The notes beneath the pieces were generated by a model. The model searched no databases, had not been told where the DNA came from, and worked only from the letters and a program-made list of their open reading frames with translations. The position numbers were made by a program, and so were the translations under genes. Below, piece by piece: positions 1 to 8,247 of a stretch of 64,000 bases of DNA (its first letter is position 1; every line of letters begins with the position of its first letter). Origin of the DNA: CAVRGQ01 sp963720785 (lineage in GTDB: Bacteria > Actinomycetota > Acidimicrobiia > IMCC26256 > DASPTH01); NCBI GenBank assembly GCA_963720785.1, contig CAVRGQ010000005.1, positions 744,001-808,000 on the forward strand. Direction: 5' to 3'.

Positions 1-33
1 GAAGGGCCGGGTGCGTGCGGCACCCGGCCCTTC
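1..33 (-). terminator. Strong G+C hairpin downstream of metallopeptidase
   Basis: A perfect 14-bp inverted repeat (1-14 against 20-33) with a 5-base loop lies about 50 bases past the minus-strand metallopeptidase stop. The stem is nearly all G+C. Any T-run following it on the minus strand would lie outside the window, so it may be a rho-independent terminator or only a transcript-end hairpin. Confidence 0.6.
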
Positions 34-85
34 CCGGTTCCCCAGGAGGGCATTCCGGGGAACCGCTGGTGACGAGGTGTGAGGG

Positions 86-1534
86 CTACACCTTCGTCGT
101 CTGGTGGCCGGCCGACTGGACCGTGCTCGGGCCGGCCGACTTGGCGGCCGACGAGGACTTCACACAGGCCGACGGGCCGTTGTGGAAGCCCTTGCGGAAG
201 GCCGACACCCGGTCGAAAGCGCTGCCGCGGTCGACGTTGCCGCTCCGGCTCGCGACCAGCGCCGAGATGGCTTCGTCGAGGTCGCCGGGCGAGAGACTGG
301 AAGCGTCTCCCGAGGAGCCCGGAGAAGAGGAGGACGAGGCGGACTCGTTGCCGACGTTGGCAGCCCAGGCGCCGGCGAGGCACACGGAGGCGCTGCGGGC
401 GTCGGCGCTCTGCACGTCACGGCCGAGCGAGTGCTGCACCGACGCTGCGTACTCGGTGGCGAGCAACATCGCCGGGGCGAAGTCGCCCATCGAGTCGTGC
501 TCGTCAGCGAGACGGGCCGCGTCGTAGGTGACGGTGTCGGTGGCGGCGCAGTATTCGACCGCGTCGTCGAGGACACCCTGGTCGCCGCTCGAGCAGCTGG
601 TCGACGCGCGCTCGGCGTCACCGGCCACCAGCTTCGTGGCGCCCGTGAACTTCGTGGTCACGCCCGTCCAGTACTTCTTCATGCTGTCGGTGACGAGGGG
701 CAGCAGTTGATCCATCGAGAGGTTGCCGTCGTTCTGGTAGTCGCTCTGGCTCGTGTAGGCGGCCTCGGTCACGGTCGGCGGGTTGTTCTGGTAGTCGGCG
801 CACGTCTGCGCGCCACCCTCGTAGCCGTCCTGGAACGCGCTGACCCGGTCGAAGCCGTTGCCGTGCGCGCCGTCCTGCGAGCCGTCGATGCCCGACGGGT
901 CACGCAGCGCGAGCAGGCCGGCGAGTGCGGTGTCGAGGTCGTCCTTCGACAGGTGCACGTTCTCGTCGGTGCTGGTGGCGACGTGCTGCGCCCAACTCCC
1001 GGCGAAACAGTCGGCCTGCTGCTCGAGGTACACGGTGGCGTTCGGCTGGTAGTTCACGCGCGCCTGGATGGCGTGGCCGAGCTCGTGCGCGAACACCAGG
1101 CCCACCGCGAACTCGCCGTACTTCTGGCGGAGCCCGGGGATCAGGCCCTGCTCGTCGTAGGCCACGAAGTCGCCGTTGCTGCAGTAGAACGCGTTGCCCG
1201 CGATGTCCTCGTACGGCGTGGTGGTCTGGCCGCCGTCCTCACAGCTCGGCGGCGGGTTGCTCTCGCTGTACGGGAACACCCGGTCCGCGGGGATCGACTG
1301 GTACTGCGTGCCGTAGACGTCGGGCATGGTGCGGGTCCAGTAGGCCTGGATGTCAGCGATGGTCTCGGTGACCGATGCGTCGTACGTCTTGCCCACCTGC
1401 GCCTGCGCGACGCCGACGCCCGTGGCGAGCGTCAGCATCCCGGCGAGCGTGGTGGCGGTCAGCGCGGCGACGAACTTCCTGATGCGCTGCTTGTTCAGCG
1501 GGGTCTGGGTCGGGAGGGTCTCGTGCGTGGTCAT
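86..1534 (-). CDS. Secreted neutral zinc metallopeptidase (YpfJ-like) with degenerate second copy
   Basis: 482 residues. A basic N-terminus and hydrophobic stretch (about residues 20-46, ending AQA) suggest Sec export. The first domain carries HELGH at 150-154, the HExxH zinc motif, and a downstream EQQADCFAG segment (171-179), the pattern of the putative neutral zinc metallopeptidase family. The second half repeats the same layout (YC...YD, CLAGAWA, FDRVSAF, final Cys), but the HELGH position reads TEYAA (360-364), so it cannot bind zinc that way. The protein therefore looks like a tandem duplication with one active and one inactive domain. The tail from about 395 is Ser/Gly/Ala-rich. The ATG start gives a complete signal peptide. 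It stands alone, divergent from the amidohydrolase gene, with a strong hairpin after its stop. Substrate unknown. Confidence 0.85.
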   Translation of the reverse strand: MTTHETLPTQTPLNKQRIRKFVAALTATTLAGMLTLATGVGVAQAQVGKTYDASVTETIADIQAYWTRTMPDVYGTQYQSIPADRVFPYSESNPPPSCEDGGQTTTPYEDIAGNAFYCSNGDFVAYDEQGLIPGLRQKYGEFAVGLVFAHELGHAIQARVNYQPNATVYLEQQADCFAGSWAQHVATSTDENVHLSKDDLDTALAGLLALRDPSGIDGSQDGAHGNGFDRVSAFQDGYEGGAQTCADYQNNPPTVTEAAYTSQSDYQNDGNLSMDQLLPLVTDSMKKYWTGVTTKFTGATKLVAGDAERASTSCSSGDQGVLDDAVEYCAATDTVTYDAARLADEHDSMGDFAPAMLLATEYAASVQHSLGRDVQSADARSASVCLAGAWAANVGNESASSSSSPGSSGDASSLSPGDLDEAISALVASRSGNVDRGSAFDRVSAFRKGFHNGPSACVKSSSAAKSAGPSTVQSAGHQTTKV

Positions 1535-1713
1535 GCAGCAAGAACGGCGGGCATGACGCGCCCGGTTCCGGCGATTCGGTCCCGGTCTCTCAGGTTCGCT
1601 TCAGGCTTCTCACCGGTCGTGACCCAGCCGCGACCCAGCCGCGACCCCTGGCACCGTTTCTGTACTCGGTCTAGATTTGGCCGCACGTAGTCACGGAGAC
1701 CAGGGGGATCCCG

Positions 1714-3000
1714 ATGCAGCTCGACGACCTGATCATGGTGAGCGTCGACGACCACGTCGTCGAGCCCGCGCACCTCTTCGAAGGCCGGGTGCCCGCCAAG
1801 TACGTGGACGTCGCGCCGAAGTTCGTGCACCGCGACGACGGCACCGACGTGTGGACCTACGACGGCAACGTCATCCCGAACATCGGCCTCAATGCGGTCG
1901 CCGGGCGTCCGTCCGAGGAGTACGGGATGGAGCCGACCTCACTCGAGGAGATCCGCCCCGGTTGCTACGACATCGACGCGCGCGTGCGCGACATGGACGC
2001 GAACGGCGTGCTCGGCTCGATGTGCTTCCCCTCGTTCGTGCACTTCGCCGGCCAGCTGTTCGCGCGCACCGACGACAAGGACCAAGCCATCGCGATGGTC
2101 CACGCGTACAACGACTGGCACATCGACGAGTGGTGCGGCACGCACCCCGGCCGGTTCATCCCGCTGATGATCCCGCCGATCTGGAGCCCCGAGCTGCTCG
2201 CCGAGGAGGTGCGACGCAACGCGGCCAAGGGCTGCCACGCGGTCACGTTCTCGGAGAACCCGTCGAAGCTCGGGTACCCGAGCCTGCACAGCGACCACTG
2301 GGACCCGTTCTGGGCCGCGTGCGAGGACGAGGGCACGATCGTGTGCCTGCACATCGGCAGCTCGTCGCAGCTGGTGATCACCGCGCCCGACGCGCCGATG
2401 GACGTGCTCATCTCGTTGCAGCCGGTGAACCTGGTGCAGGCGGCGGCCGACCTCGTGTGGTCGCCGATCTTCCGCAAGTTCCCCAACCTCACGTTCGCAC
2501 TCAGCGAAGGTGGGATCGGCTGGATCCCGTACGTGATGGAACGCATCGACTACGTGTACCAGAACCACCACAAGTGGACCGGCCAGGACTTCGGCGACAA
2601 GTTGCCGTCGCAGGTGTTCCACGAGCGGGTCGTCACGTGCTTCATCGACGACGCGTTCGGCGTGGAGAACCGCCACCACCTGAACCTCGACAACATCACG
2701 TGGGAGTGCGACTACCCGCACTCCGACTCCACGTGGCCCACGTCGCCGGAGGCGCTCATGAAGAGCCTCCACGACGTGCCGGATTCCGACATCGAGAAGC
2801 TCACCTACAAGAACGCGATGCGCATCTTCCAGTACGACCCGTTCTCGGTGATCCCGAAGGAGCAGTGCACCGTGGGTGCGCTGCGAGCGAAGTCCGCGGG
2901 CTGGGACGTGAGCGAGCGTTCGTTCGGCACCAAGGCCCGGGGCACGCTGGCCACGAACCTGGCCGAGCAGACGTCGGGCGCGTTCGACGCGATCGAGTAG
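1714..3000 (+). CDS. Amidohydrolase family 2 (TIM-barrel metal-dependent hydrolase)
   Basis: 428 residues. The N-terminal DDHVVEP (12-18) is the metal-binding D-x-H strand of the amidohydrolase-2 family. Later blocks FVHFAGQLF and ECDYPHSDSTWP match the family's second histidine and the catalytic Asp before the C-terminus. These cytosolic enzymes decarboxylate or hydrolyse aromatic and heterocyclic acids; members like this are common in actinobacterial catabolic loci. The ATG at 1714 follows an AGGGGG ribosome site at 1702-1707. It converges with the oxidoreductase gene, with only 7 bases between the two stops. No partner gene fixes the substrate, so the reaction (decarboxylase or hydrolase) is open. 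Confidence 0.88.
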   Translation: MQLDDLIMVSVDDHVVEPAHLFEGRVPAKYVDVAPKFVHRDDGTDVWTYDGNVIPNIGLNAVAGRPSEEYGMEPTSLEEIRPGCYDIDARVRDMDANGVLGSMCFPSFVHFAGQLFARTDDKDQAIAMVHAYNDWHIDEWCGTHPGRFIPLMIPPIWSPELLAEEVRRNAAKGCHAVTFSENPSKLGYPSLHSDHWDPFWAACEDEGTIVCLHIGSSSQLVITAPDAPMDVLISLQPVNLVQAAADLVWSPIFRKFPNLTFALSEGGIGWIPYVMERIDYVYQNHHKWTGQDFGDKLPSQVFHERVVTCFIDDAFGVENRHHLNLDNITWECDYPHSDSTWPTSPEALMKSLHDVPDSDIEKLTYKNAMRIFQYDPFSVIPKEQCTVGALRAKSAGWDVSERSFGTKARGTLATNLAEQTSGAFDAIE

Positions 3001-3007
3001 CTCGCGG

Positions 3008-4048
3008 CTACGGCACCTTCACCACGACACGGCCGGTGGTGCGACGCTGCGCGAGATCGGTGCACGCCTCGGGCACGTCGGCCCAGTCGACGACGCGCTC
3101 GACCGTCGGCCGGTAACGGCCCTCGGCGAGGAGCGCGACGAGCGCGTCCTGCGTCTCACGGTTGATGCGGCGCATCTCGTCGCGCGGGTAGCTGCCGAGC
3201 GTCGCGCCGACAAGCGTGTGGTTGTACATGTAGAAGTGCGGCTCGTGGGCGACGAGGCCGCCCGCGTGTCCGCAGAGCACGCGGCGACCGTCGGGTGCCA
3301 GCAGCGTCTGCGCCTCCACCCCCATCTCGCCCTGCACCGGGTCGATGACCGCGTGCACGCCGGCGCCACCGGTGAGCGCGCGCACCTGCTCGGTGAAGCT
3401 GCCGGCCGAGTGGTCGACGGCCTCCGCGCCGAGCGATTCGCAGAAGGCGACCTTGTCGGCGCTGCCGACGACCGCGATGACGCGCGCGCCCTGCGCCACG
3501 CACAGCTGCACGATCGCGGAACCGAGGCCACCCGCCGCGCCGAGCACCACGACCGTCTCACCCTCGTGCACCTGCCCCCGCCGGATGGCTGCGTGGTACG
3601 CGGTGTGCGCGGGGATGAGGAATCCCGCCGCCTGCTCGTCGCTCATACCCTCGGGAATCTCGAAGATCATCGAGATGCCCACCGTCACCGGCGCGAGGCT
3701 CCCCCACGGCTGGATCGCGACTGCGGCGACGCGCTTGCCGAGCATGTGCTCCCAACCGGGTGCCGCGCCGATCACCTCACCCACACCCTCCTGGCCGGTG
3801 ATGTACGGGCGTTCCACCGGGACGGGATAGTGGCCCCGGGCCATGGTGACGTCGGGGAGCGCGAGCGCGGCGTGGCTCATGCGCATCATCACCCAGTCGG
3901 TGAAGGGCTCGAGCTCGGGGCTCGCGGGCACCCAGCCCTGGAGCGCCATGGTCATGCCCGCGAAGTCGTCGACGACCGGCTCCGGGATCTCGTCGAGTCG
4001 CAGCACGTCGGCCGGTTCGCCGACGCCGTGCACGCGCCAGGCCTGCAT
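3008..4048 (-). CDS. MDR-superfamily NADPH:quinone-type oxidoreductase
   Basis: 346 residues. Medium-chain dehydrogenase/reductase fold: an N-terminal GroES-like part, then the nucleotide site GAAGGLGSAIVQLC and a following VVGSADK segment typical of NADPH-dependent quinone reductases. Structural-zinc cysteines are not evident. The frame is open further upstream, but the ATG at 4048 (MQAWRVHGVGEP) is preceded by an AGGGGGG ribosome site and begins exactly where the family begins. It lies 23 bases after the P450 stop on the same strand, so the two are probably one operon; it may reduce an enone or quinone made by the P450. Substrate unknown. Confidence 0.85.
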   Translation of the reverse strand: MQAWRVHGVGEPADVLRLDEIPEPVVDDFAGMTMALQGWVPASPELEPFTDWVMMRMSHAALALPDVTMARGHYPVPVERPYITGQEGVGEVIGAAPGWEHMLGKRVAAVAIQPWGSLAPVTVGISMIFEIPEGMSDEQAAGFLIPAHTAYHAAIRRGQVHEGETVVVLGAAGGLGSAIVQLCVAQGARVIAVVGSADKVAFCESLGAEAVDHSAGSFTEQVRALTGGAGVHAVIDPVQGEMGVEAQTLLAPDGRRVLCGHAGGLVAHEPHFYMYNHTLVGATLGSYPRDEMRRINRETQDALVALLAEGRYRPTVERVVDWADVPEACTDLAQRRTTGRVVVKVP

Positions 4049-4071
4049 GTTCCCCCCTGGGACTCGGTGAC

Positions 4072-5295
4072 TCAGTGGGCGAGCCGCACCGGCAGCTCGC
4101 GGTATCCGTTCGTGAGGTTGGAGCGCACGCGCACCGGTGCGCCGGCGCGCTCGATCCTCGCACACTTCGCGAGCAGCTCCTCGAAGAACACGCGCGCCTC
4201 GAGCCTCGCGAGGTGCGCGCCGAGACAGAAGTGCGTGGCGACCCCGAAGCCGAGATGCGGGTTCGGGGCGCGTCGGAGGTCGAACGCTTCCGGGTCGGTG
4301 AACACCGATCCGTCGCGGTTGGCCGACGTGTAGCTCAGCACGACCTTGTCGCCCGCGGCGATGCGTCGCCCACCGAGCTCGGTGTCGGTGGTGGCCGTGC
4401 GCCGCATGATGTGGACGGGGTTGCGGTAGCGCAGCATCTCCTCGACCGCGGTCGGGATCAGCGCGGGGGCGGCACGCAACGCCGCGAGGTCGGCGGGGCG
4501 GTCGAGCAGCTCGGCGACGCCCGAGGAGATGAGCGTGCGCGTCGTGTCGTTGGCGGCGGCGACGAGTTGGAAGAAGAAACTGCCGAACTCCACGTCGTCC
4601 ATCGACGCGCCGCCCTCGAACTTCGTGTCGAGCAGCAGCGAGGTGAGGTCGTCGCGCCGTCCCTCACCATCACGGGGCTCCACGCGTCGGCGGGCGCCGA
4701 ACTGCATCGCGTACCCGATCATCTCGATCGACGCGTTGCCCTCGTAGTCGCCGACGATCTCGTCGTCCTGGCCGCCGAGCGACAGCTCTGCCCAGCGACG
4801 GATCTGCGGGGTGTCCTCGGCGGGGATGCCCATGATCGCGGCGATGGCGAGCGACGGCAGCGGGCCGGCGACGTCGTGACAGAGATCCAGGTCACCGCGG
4901 GCGAGCGCGTCGTCGATCAACGCGCCGCACAGCCCACGGACCTGGGCCTCCATCGTGGCGACGACCCGGGCGCTGAAGTGCGGGGCGAGCGGGTGGCGGT
5001 AGGCCGAGTGCTTCGGCGGATCCATCACCACCAGCATCCGGCGCGACTGCTCGAGCATCTCCGGATCCGAGTCCTCGAGCACCATGCCCCCGAGCGAGCT
5101 GGAGAACACCTCGGGATGGCGCGACACGTGCACGATGTCGGCGTGGAGCAGCACTGCCCAGTACCCGGGGCCGTTCGGCTCGTCCTGCCACTGCACCGGT
5201 TCGGTGGCGCGCATCTCGGCGAGACGCGCGTGCACGTCGTCGGTGAGGTACTCGTCGGGATCATGGAGCGCGACACCCGCGTGGCCCCTCGGCAC
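4072..5295 (-). CDS. Cytochrome P450
   Basis: 407 residues, the usual length for a soluble bacterial P450. Seen: I-helix AANDTT (oxygen activation), the ExxR motif in EEMLRYR, and the haem loop HLGFGVATHFCLGAHLAR with the thiolate Cys at 357. The early MVVMDPPKHSAYR segment is the usual B/C-helix region. The start is GTG at 5295, with a GGGGGGA ribosome site a few bases upstream. The enzyme needs ferredoxin and ferredoxin reductase, neither of which is adjacent. The oxidoreductase at 3008 follows in the same direction. Actinobacterial P450s of this type often hydroxylate steroids, terpenes or fatty acids, but the substrate cannot be read from sequence. Confidence 0.95.
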   Translation of the reverse strand: MPRGHAGVALHDPDEYLTDDVHARLAEMRATEPVQWQDEPNGPGYWAVLLHADIVHVSRHPEVFSSSLGGMVLEDSDPEMLEQSRRMLVVMDPPKHSAYRHPLAPHFSARVVATMEAQVRGLCGALIDDALARGDLDLCHDVAGPLPSLAIAAIMGIPAEDTPQIRRWAELSLGGQDDEIVGDYEGNASIEMIGYAMQFGARRRVEPRDGEGRRDDLTSLLLDTKFEGGASMDDVEFGSFFFQLVAAANDTTRTLISSGVAELLDRPADLAALRAAPALIPTAVEEMLRYRNPVHIMRRTATTDTELGGRRIAAGDKVVLSYTSANRDGSVFTDPEAFDLRRAPNPHLGFGVATHFCLGAHLARLEARVFFEELLAKCARIERAGAPVRVRSNLTNGYRELPVRLAH

Positions 5296-5332
5296 TCGTC
5301 CCCCCGGAGAAGTGGATCTGCCGTCGATTGGT

Positions 5333-5408
5333 TGGTGGGCCGCCAGGGACTCGAACCCTGAACCTGCGGGTTAAAAGCCCGATGCTCTGCCAGTTGAGCT
5401 AGCGACCC
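5333..5408 (-). tRNA. tRNA-Lys (anticodon TTT), CCA encoded
   Basis: Minus-strand cloverleaf of 76 bases including an encoded CCA (5333-5335). The acceptor stem GGGTCGC pairs with GCGGCCC with one G-T pair; the D-arm is GCTC/GAGC; the anticodon loop CTTTTAA gives anticodon TTT; the T-arm contains GGGTTCGAGTCCC. The outermost anticodon-stem pair is mismatched (T-C). It lies just upstream of the P450 gene on the same strand. Confidence 0.97.
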
Positions 5409-5670
5409 GGGACTTCCGCGAAAGTGGACGGGGAAGCTCCGCGAACGCCGTCGCGAAGTCGTTTCCGTCCAGCGCATCGTCGTGGACTGTGCGGAGGTCT
5501 CGCGCAGAGGCTATCGGTCGATCGCTGGCTCGAGTGGCTCCCGAGCATCCGACGGCGCCCGTCATGCGAGCACCGGCCGGTGGTCTCCGTGCCCTCACCC
5601 CGTCGCGACATCCACGTGCAATTCGCGGCACGGAGCTCGTCGATCGCTCCCATGCGATCACCCAGATGCC

Positions 5671-6768
5671 TCACGGATCGGCGGACGTGACATGACCGGG
5701 GGTCGCGGGCCGGTGGGCTCGGAGTGCGACGAGCGAGACCGCACCGGCGCCGGCCGGCAACAACGTTCCAACGACCCGGTAGAGGAGGACGCCGGCGAGC
5801 GCAGCGCTGAACGAGGGGCCGTACCAGTGCAGGACCGCCGGCATGACTGCTTCCACGATCCCGATCCCCGCGGGCAGCAACGGCACCGCGGCCGCGACCG
5901 CGCCGGCTCCGACCGCGAGCAACGCCACATCGGGATCGACGCGCGCGTCGACCGCGATGAGGATGAACCACAGAGCGGCGACGTCGCACAGCATGGACGC
6001 GAGCGAGAGCAACGCGATGCGCACTCTTCGTCGTGGCGGGCCCACCACGGCCATCGCCTCGGCATGGAACCGGGCACCGGCGGCGCGTCGCTGCTGTCGG
6101 GGCGGGCGCGGCTTCCAGAACCGCAGCGCGCCAACGACAACTGCCACCCGTTCGGCCGTTGCCGGACGGTTGGCGAGCACTGCCGTGACCGCGAGGAGCA
6201 CGAGCACGAGGGGCGCGGCGACGAGGGCCCATGTCGAGTCGACAGGAAGGTCCCGGGTGGCGACGATGAACAGGAGGTTGAGCGCGCCCGCCAGGTAGAA
6301 GATCCGGAAGCTGAACCAGTTCGCGAAGCCGAGCGTGAACACGATCCGCCGCCGTGGCAGGCCGCGACGGGCCAACTCGCTCGTCGCGAACGCGAGCCCC
6401 TCGGCGGGTGACGCAGGCGTCAGCAGCCCGAGGCCGTTGACGACGAGCTCGATGCCCGTCGCCGATACGACGCTGAGTCCGGCCTGCGGTCCGGCAAGCC
6501 GTCGCAGGCGAACACCCGAGAGCACGTAGGCGAGTCCCTCGAAGACGACCGCGGGTACGAGCCACAGTGGATTGGTACGGGCAAGCGCGTCCTGGACGTC
6601 GGCGAGCCCACCCGCCGCCTGGAACACGAGTGACACTGCTCCCGCACCGAGCGCGAGCCCCAGTACGACTCGGAGCCACATCCGCCAATGGGAGGCCCGG
6701 GCCGGCGGCGCCTGCTCGCCGGTGGGGTCGAACTCGTCTGCGGAGTCAGGCCCAACGATCGATGACAC
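5671..6768 (-). CDS. Flippase-like membrane protein (UPF0104 / LPG-synthase transmembrane family)
   Basis: 365 residues with about eight hydrophobic segments. The motif LLPAGIGIVEAVM (near residues 300-312) corresponds to the family's P-G-G-x-G-x-x-E signature, and LLTPASPAEG near residue 115 is the other conserved half-motif. This is the transmembrane domain shared by lysylphosphatidylglycerol synthases, YbhN and related flippase-like proteins; no soluble C-terminal aminoacyl transferase domain is present. Role is probably lipid or polyprenol handling in the inner membrane. It stands alone, divergent from the SHOCT gene; the 262 bases between it and the tRNA hold nothing recognised. Confidence 0.8.
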   Translation of the reverse strand: MSSIVGPDSADEFDPTGEQAPPARASHWRMWLRVVLGLALGAGAVSLVFQAAGGLADVQDALARTNPLWLVPAVVFEGLAYVLSGVRLRRLAGPQAGLSVVSATGIELVVNGLGLLTPASPAEGLAFATSELARRGLPRRRIVFTLGFANWFSFRIFYLAGALNLLFIVATRDLPVDSTWALVAAPLVLVLLAVTAVLANRPATAERVAVVVGALRFWKPRPPRQQRRAAGARFHAEAMAVVGPPRRRVRIALLSLASMLCDVAALWFILIAVDARVDPDVALLAVGAGAVAAAVPLLPAGIGIVEAVMPAVLHWYGPSFSAALAGVLLYRVVGTLLPAGAGAVSLVALRAHRPATPGHVTSADP

Positions 6769-6915
6769 GCGCTCACCGTACGGCGCGCCCGCCTCGTCTG
6801 GAGCACCGGGTGCGTCTTCATCCCAGCTTCATGGCCGCGGTCGTCGCACCTTCATGGCGTACCGGTTTCCTGTGAGGAGCAGTCGAGAGCAACTCACGAG
6901 TCGAGGAGCACGGAG

Positions 6916-7143
6916 ATGATGGACGGTGGCGGAATCGGATGGGCGGGCTGGGTCATCGGCATCACGCTGATGGTCGCCTTCTGGGGTCTGTTGTTCTGGG
7001 CGGTCGTGAGCCTGGTGCGCCGCCCGAAGGAGACGGTCCCCACGATCCGCACTGCCGACGCAATCCTCGCCGAGCGCTTCTCGCGCGGCGAGATCGACGC
7101 CGACGAGTTCGAGGCACGTCGCCGTGTGCTCGACGCTCGTTGA
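6916..7143 (+). CDS. Small membrane protein with SHOCT domain
   Basis: 75 residues. One transmembrane helix at about 10-35, then a short basic stretch and the C-terminal SHOCT motif (AILAERFSRGEIDADEFEAR). SHOCT is a short C-terminal oligomerisation or interaction motif, here with the typical L-x-x-R-(F/Y)-A-x-G-E-I layout. The ATG follows a GGAG purine stretch. It opens a run of same-strand genes: secreted Met/His-rich protein 24 bases later, response regulator, histidine kinase. Likely part of that envelope stress or metal-response unit. Confidence 0.85.
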   Translation: MMDGGGIGWAGWVIGITLMVAFWGLLFWAVVSLVRRPKETVPTIRTADAILAERFSRGEIDADEFEARRRVLDAR

Positions 7144-7167
7144 GCGACTGACAACGAGGATGAGACC

Positions 7168-7476
7168 ATGACAAAGTTTCGCAAGGTTCTGCTCGGCGTT
7201 GCGATCGCGCTCGCGATCACGGTGCCCGTCGGCGTGGGCATCGCGGTCGCCGACTCCGGTGGTGGCGGCAACGGCAATCACCAGCAGTCCGGGATGATGG
7301 CCGAGGCCGGCGATCGGCAGGGACGCAACATGGCCAACGGTGACCGCCAGGCCATGCACGACCAGATGCACGACCAGATGCGCGACCAGATGCGGGAGCA
7401 TCAGGGAGCGATGGACGGCAGTGGCTCCGGGATGCAGCGCGGCGCGAACACCACGCCGACGACTCCGACCAGCTGA
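7168..7476 (+). CDS. Secreted or anchored Met/His/Gln/Asp-rich protein, putative metal binder
   Basis: 102 residues. N-terminal signal sequence (about 1-28, ending AVA), then a Gly/Asn/His/Gln/Met-rich region. At about 64-77 it carries a repeated (H/R)DQM unit (HDQM HDQM RDQM REHQ), a pattern expected of low-affinity Cu/Ag/Zn binding or a coiled coil. No named family was recognised. A GAGGATGAG ribosome site precedes the ATG. It sits between the SHOCT gene and a two-component system whose kinase also has a Met-rich external loop, so a periplasmic metal sensor or buffer is a reasonable inference. Confidence 0.7.
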   Translation: MTKFRKVLLGVAIALAITVPVGVGIAVADSGGGGNGNHQQSGMMAEAGDRQGRNMANGDRQAMHDQMHDQMRDQMREHQGAMDGSGSGMQRGANTTPTTPTS

Positions 7477-7513
7477 TCCCATGTCGCCCGCGCACCGAGC
7501 GGAGTTCGGCTCC

Positions 7514-7533
7514 CGGCCCCCGGCCGGGGGCCG
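7514..7533 (+). terminator. Perfect G+C palindrome between secreted protein and response regulator
   Basis: A 20-base perfect palindrome, 38 bases after the secreted-protein stop and 9 bases before the response-regulator start. It may be a partial terminator or attenuator separating the first two genes from the regulatory pair. No T-run follows. Confidence 0.4.
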
Positions 7534-7542
7534 ACCCGTACG

Positions 7543-8247
7543 ATGACCGCCGTGACCAGCCAGCGTGTGCTCGTGGTGGACGACGAGGCGAAGATCCGTG
7601 AGATCGTGCGCCGCTACCTCGAGGTCGAGGGCTTCACCGTCGCCGAGGCCGCGGACGGTGCGAGCGCGCTCAGAGCGGCCAGGGAACTCCGTCCGGATCT
7701 CGTGATCCTCGACGTCATGATGCCCGGCCTCGACGGCATCGACGTGCTCCGGGCCCTGCGCACCGAATCAGACGTGTACGTGATCCTGCTGACGGCCCGG
7801 GCCGAGGAAGTCGACAAGCTCATCGGCCTGTCGGTCGGCGCGGACGACTACGTCACGAAGCCGTTCAGTCCCCGTGAGCTCGTCGCGCGCGTCAAGACCG
7901 TCATGCGCCGCGGCCGCGACGCTCGTTCCGCTGGGAGTGACGCGCTGGAGTTCGACGGTCTCTCCGTCGATCTCGGCCGTCGCGAAGTACGGCGCTCCGG
8001 GGAGCTCGTCGAGTTGACGACACTCGAGTTCGATCTCCTTGCCGCCCTCGCCGGCGCTCCCGGTCGAGTGCTCACGCGCCGACAGCTCCTCGAGCGAGTG
8101 TGGGGCTGGGACTTCTACGGCGACGAACGCGTCGTCGACGTGCACATCCGCGCCATTCGCAAAGCGCTCGGCGACAACGCGGAGGCGCCCGACGTCATCG
8201 GCACGGTCCGCGGCGTGGGCTACAAGTTCCTCGGCGTACCGCGATGA
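7543..8247 (+). CDS. OmpR/PhoB-family response regulator
   Basis: 234 residues. Receiver domain with acidic pair DDE (13-15), phosphoacceptor Asp57 in LVILDVMMPG and Lys106 in VTKPFSP. The C-terminal winged helix ends with the usual VDVHIRAIRKALGD and GVGYKF blocks. It is phosphorylated by the kinase encoded next, whose ATG overlaps this gene's TGA. The start at 7543 has a weak ribosome site; GTG at 7552 is possible. Targets are unknown, but the two upstream genes are the obvious candidates. Confidence 0.95.
   Translation: MTAVTSQRVLVVDDEAKIREIVRRYLEVEGFTVAEAADGASALRAARELRPDLVILDVMMPGLDGIDVLRALRTESDVYVILLTARAEEVDKLIGLSVGADDYVTKPFSPRELVARVKTVMRRGRDARSAGSDALEFDGLSVDLGRREVRRSGELVELTTLEFDLLAALAGAPGRVLTRRQLLERVWGWDFYGDERVVDVHIRAIRKALGDNAEAPDVIGTVRGVGYKFLGVPR

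Noticed and set aside
104..1690. Long plus-strand open frame (528 codons) opposite the metallopeptidase
   Set aside because: Val/Arg/Gly-rich translation with no motif; the minus frame has signal peptide and HELGH. It is an antisense shadow of G+C-rich codons.
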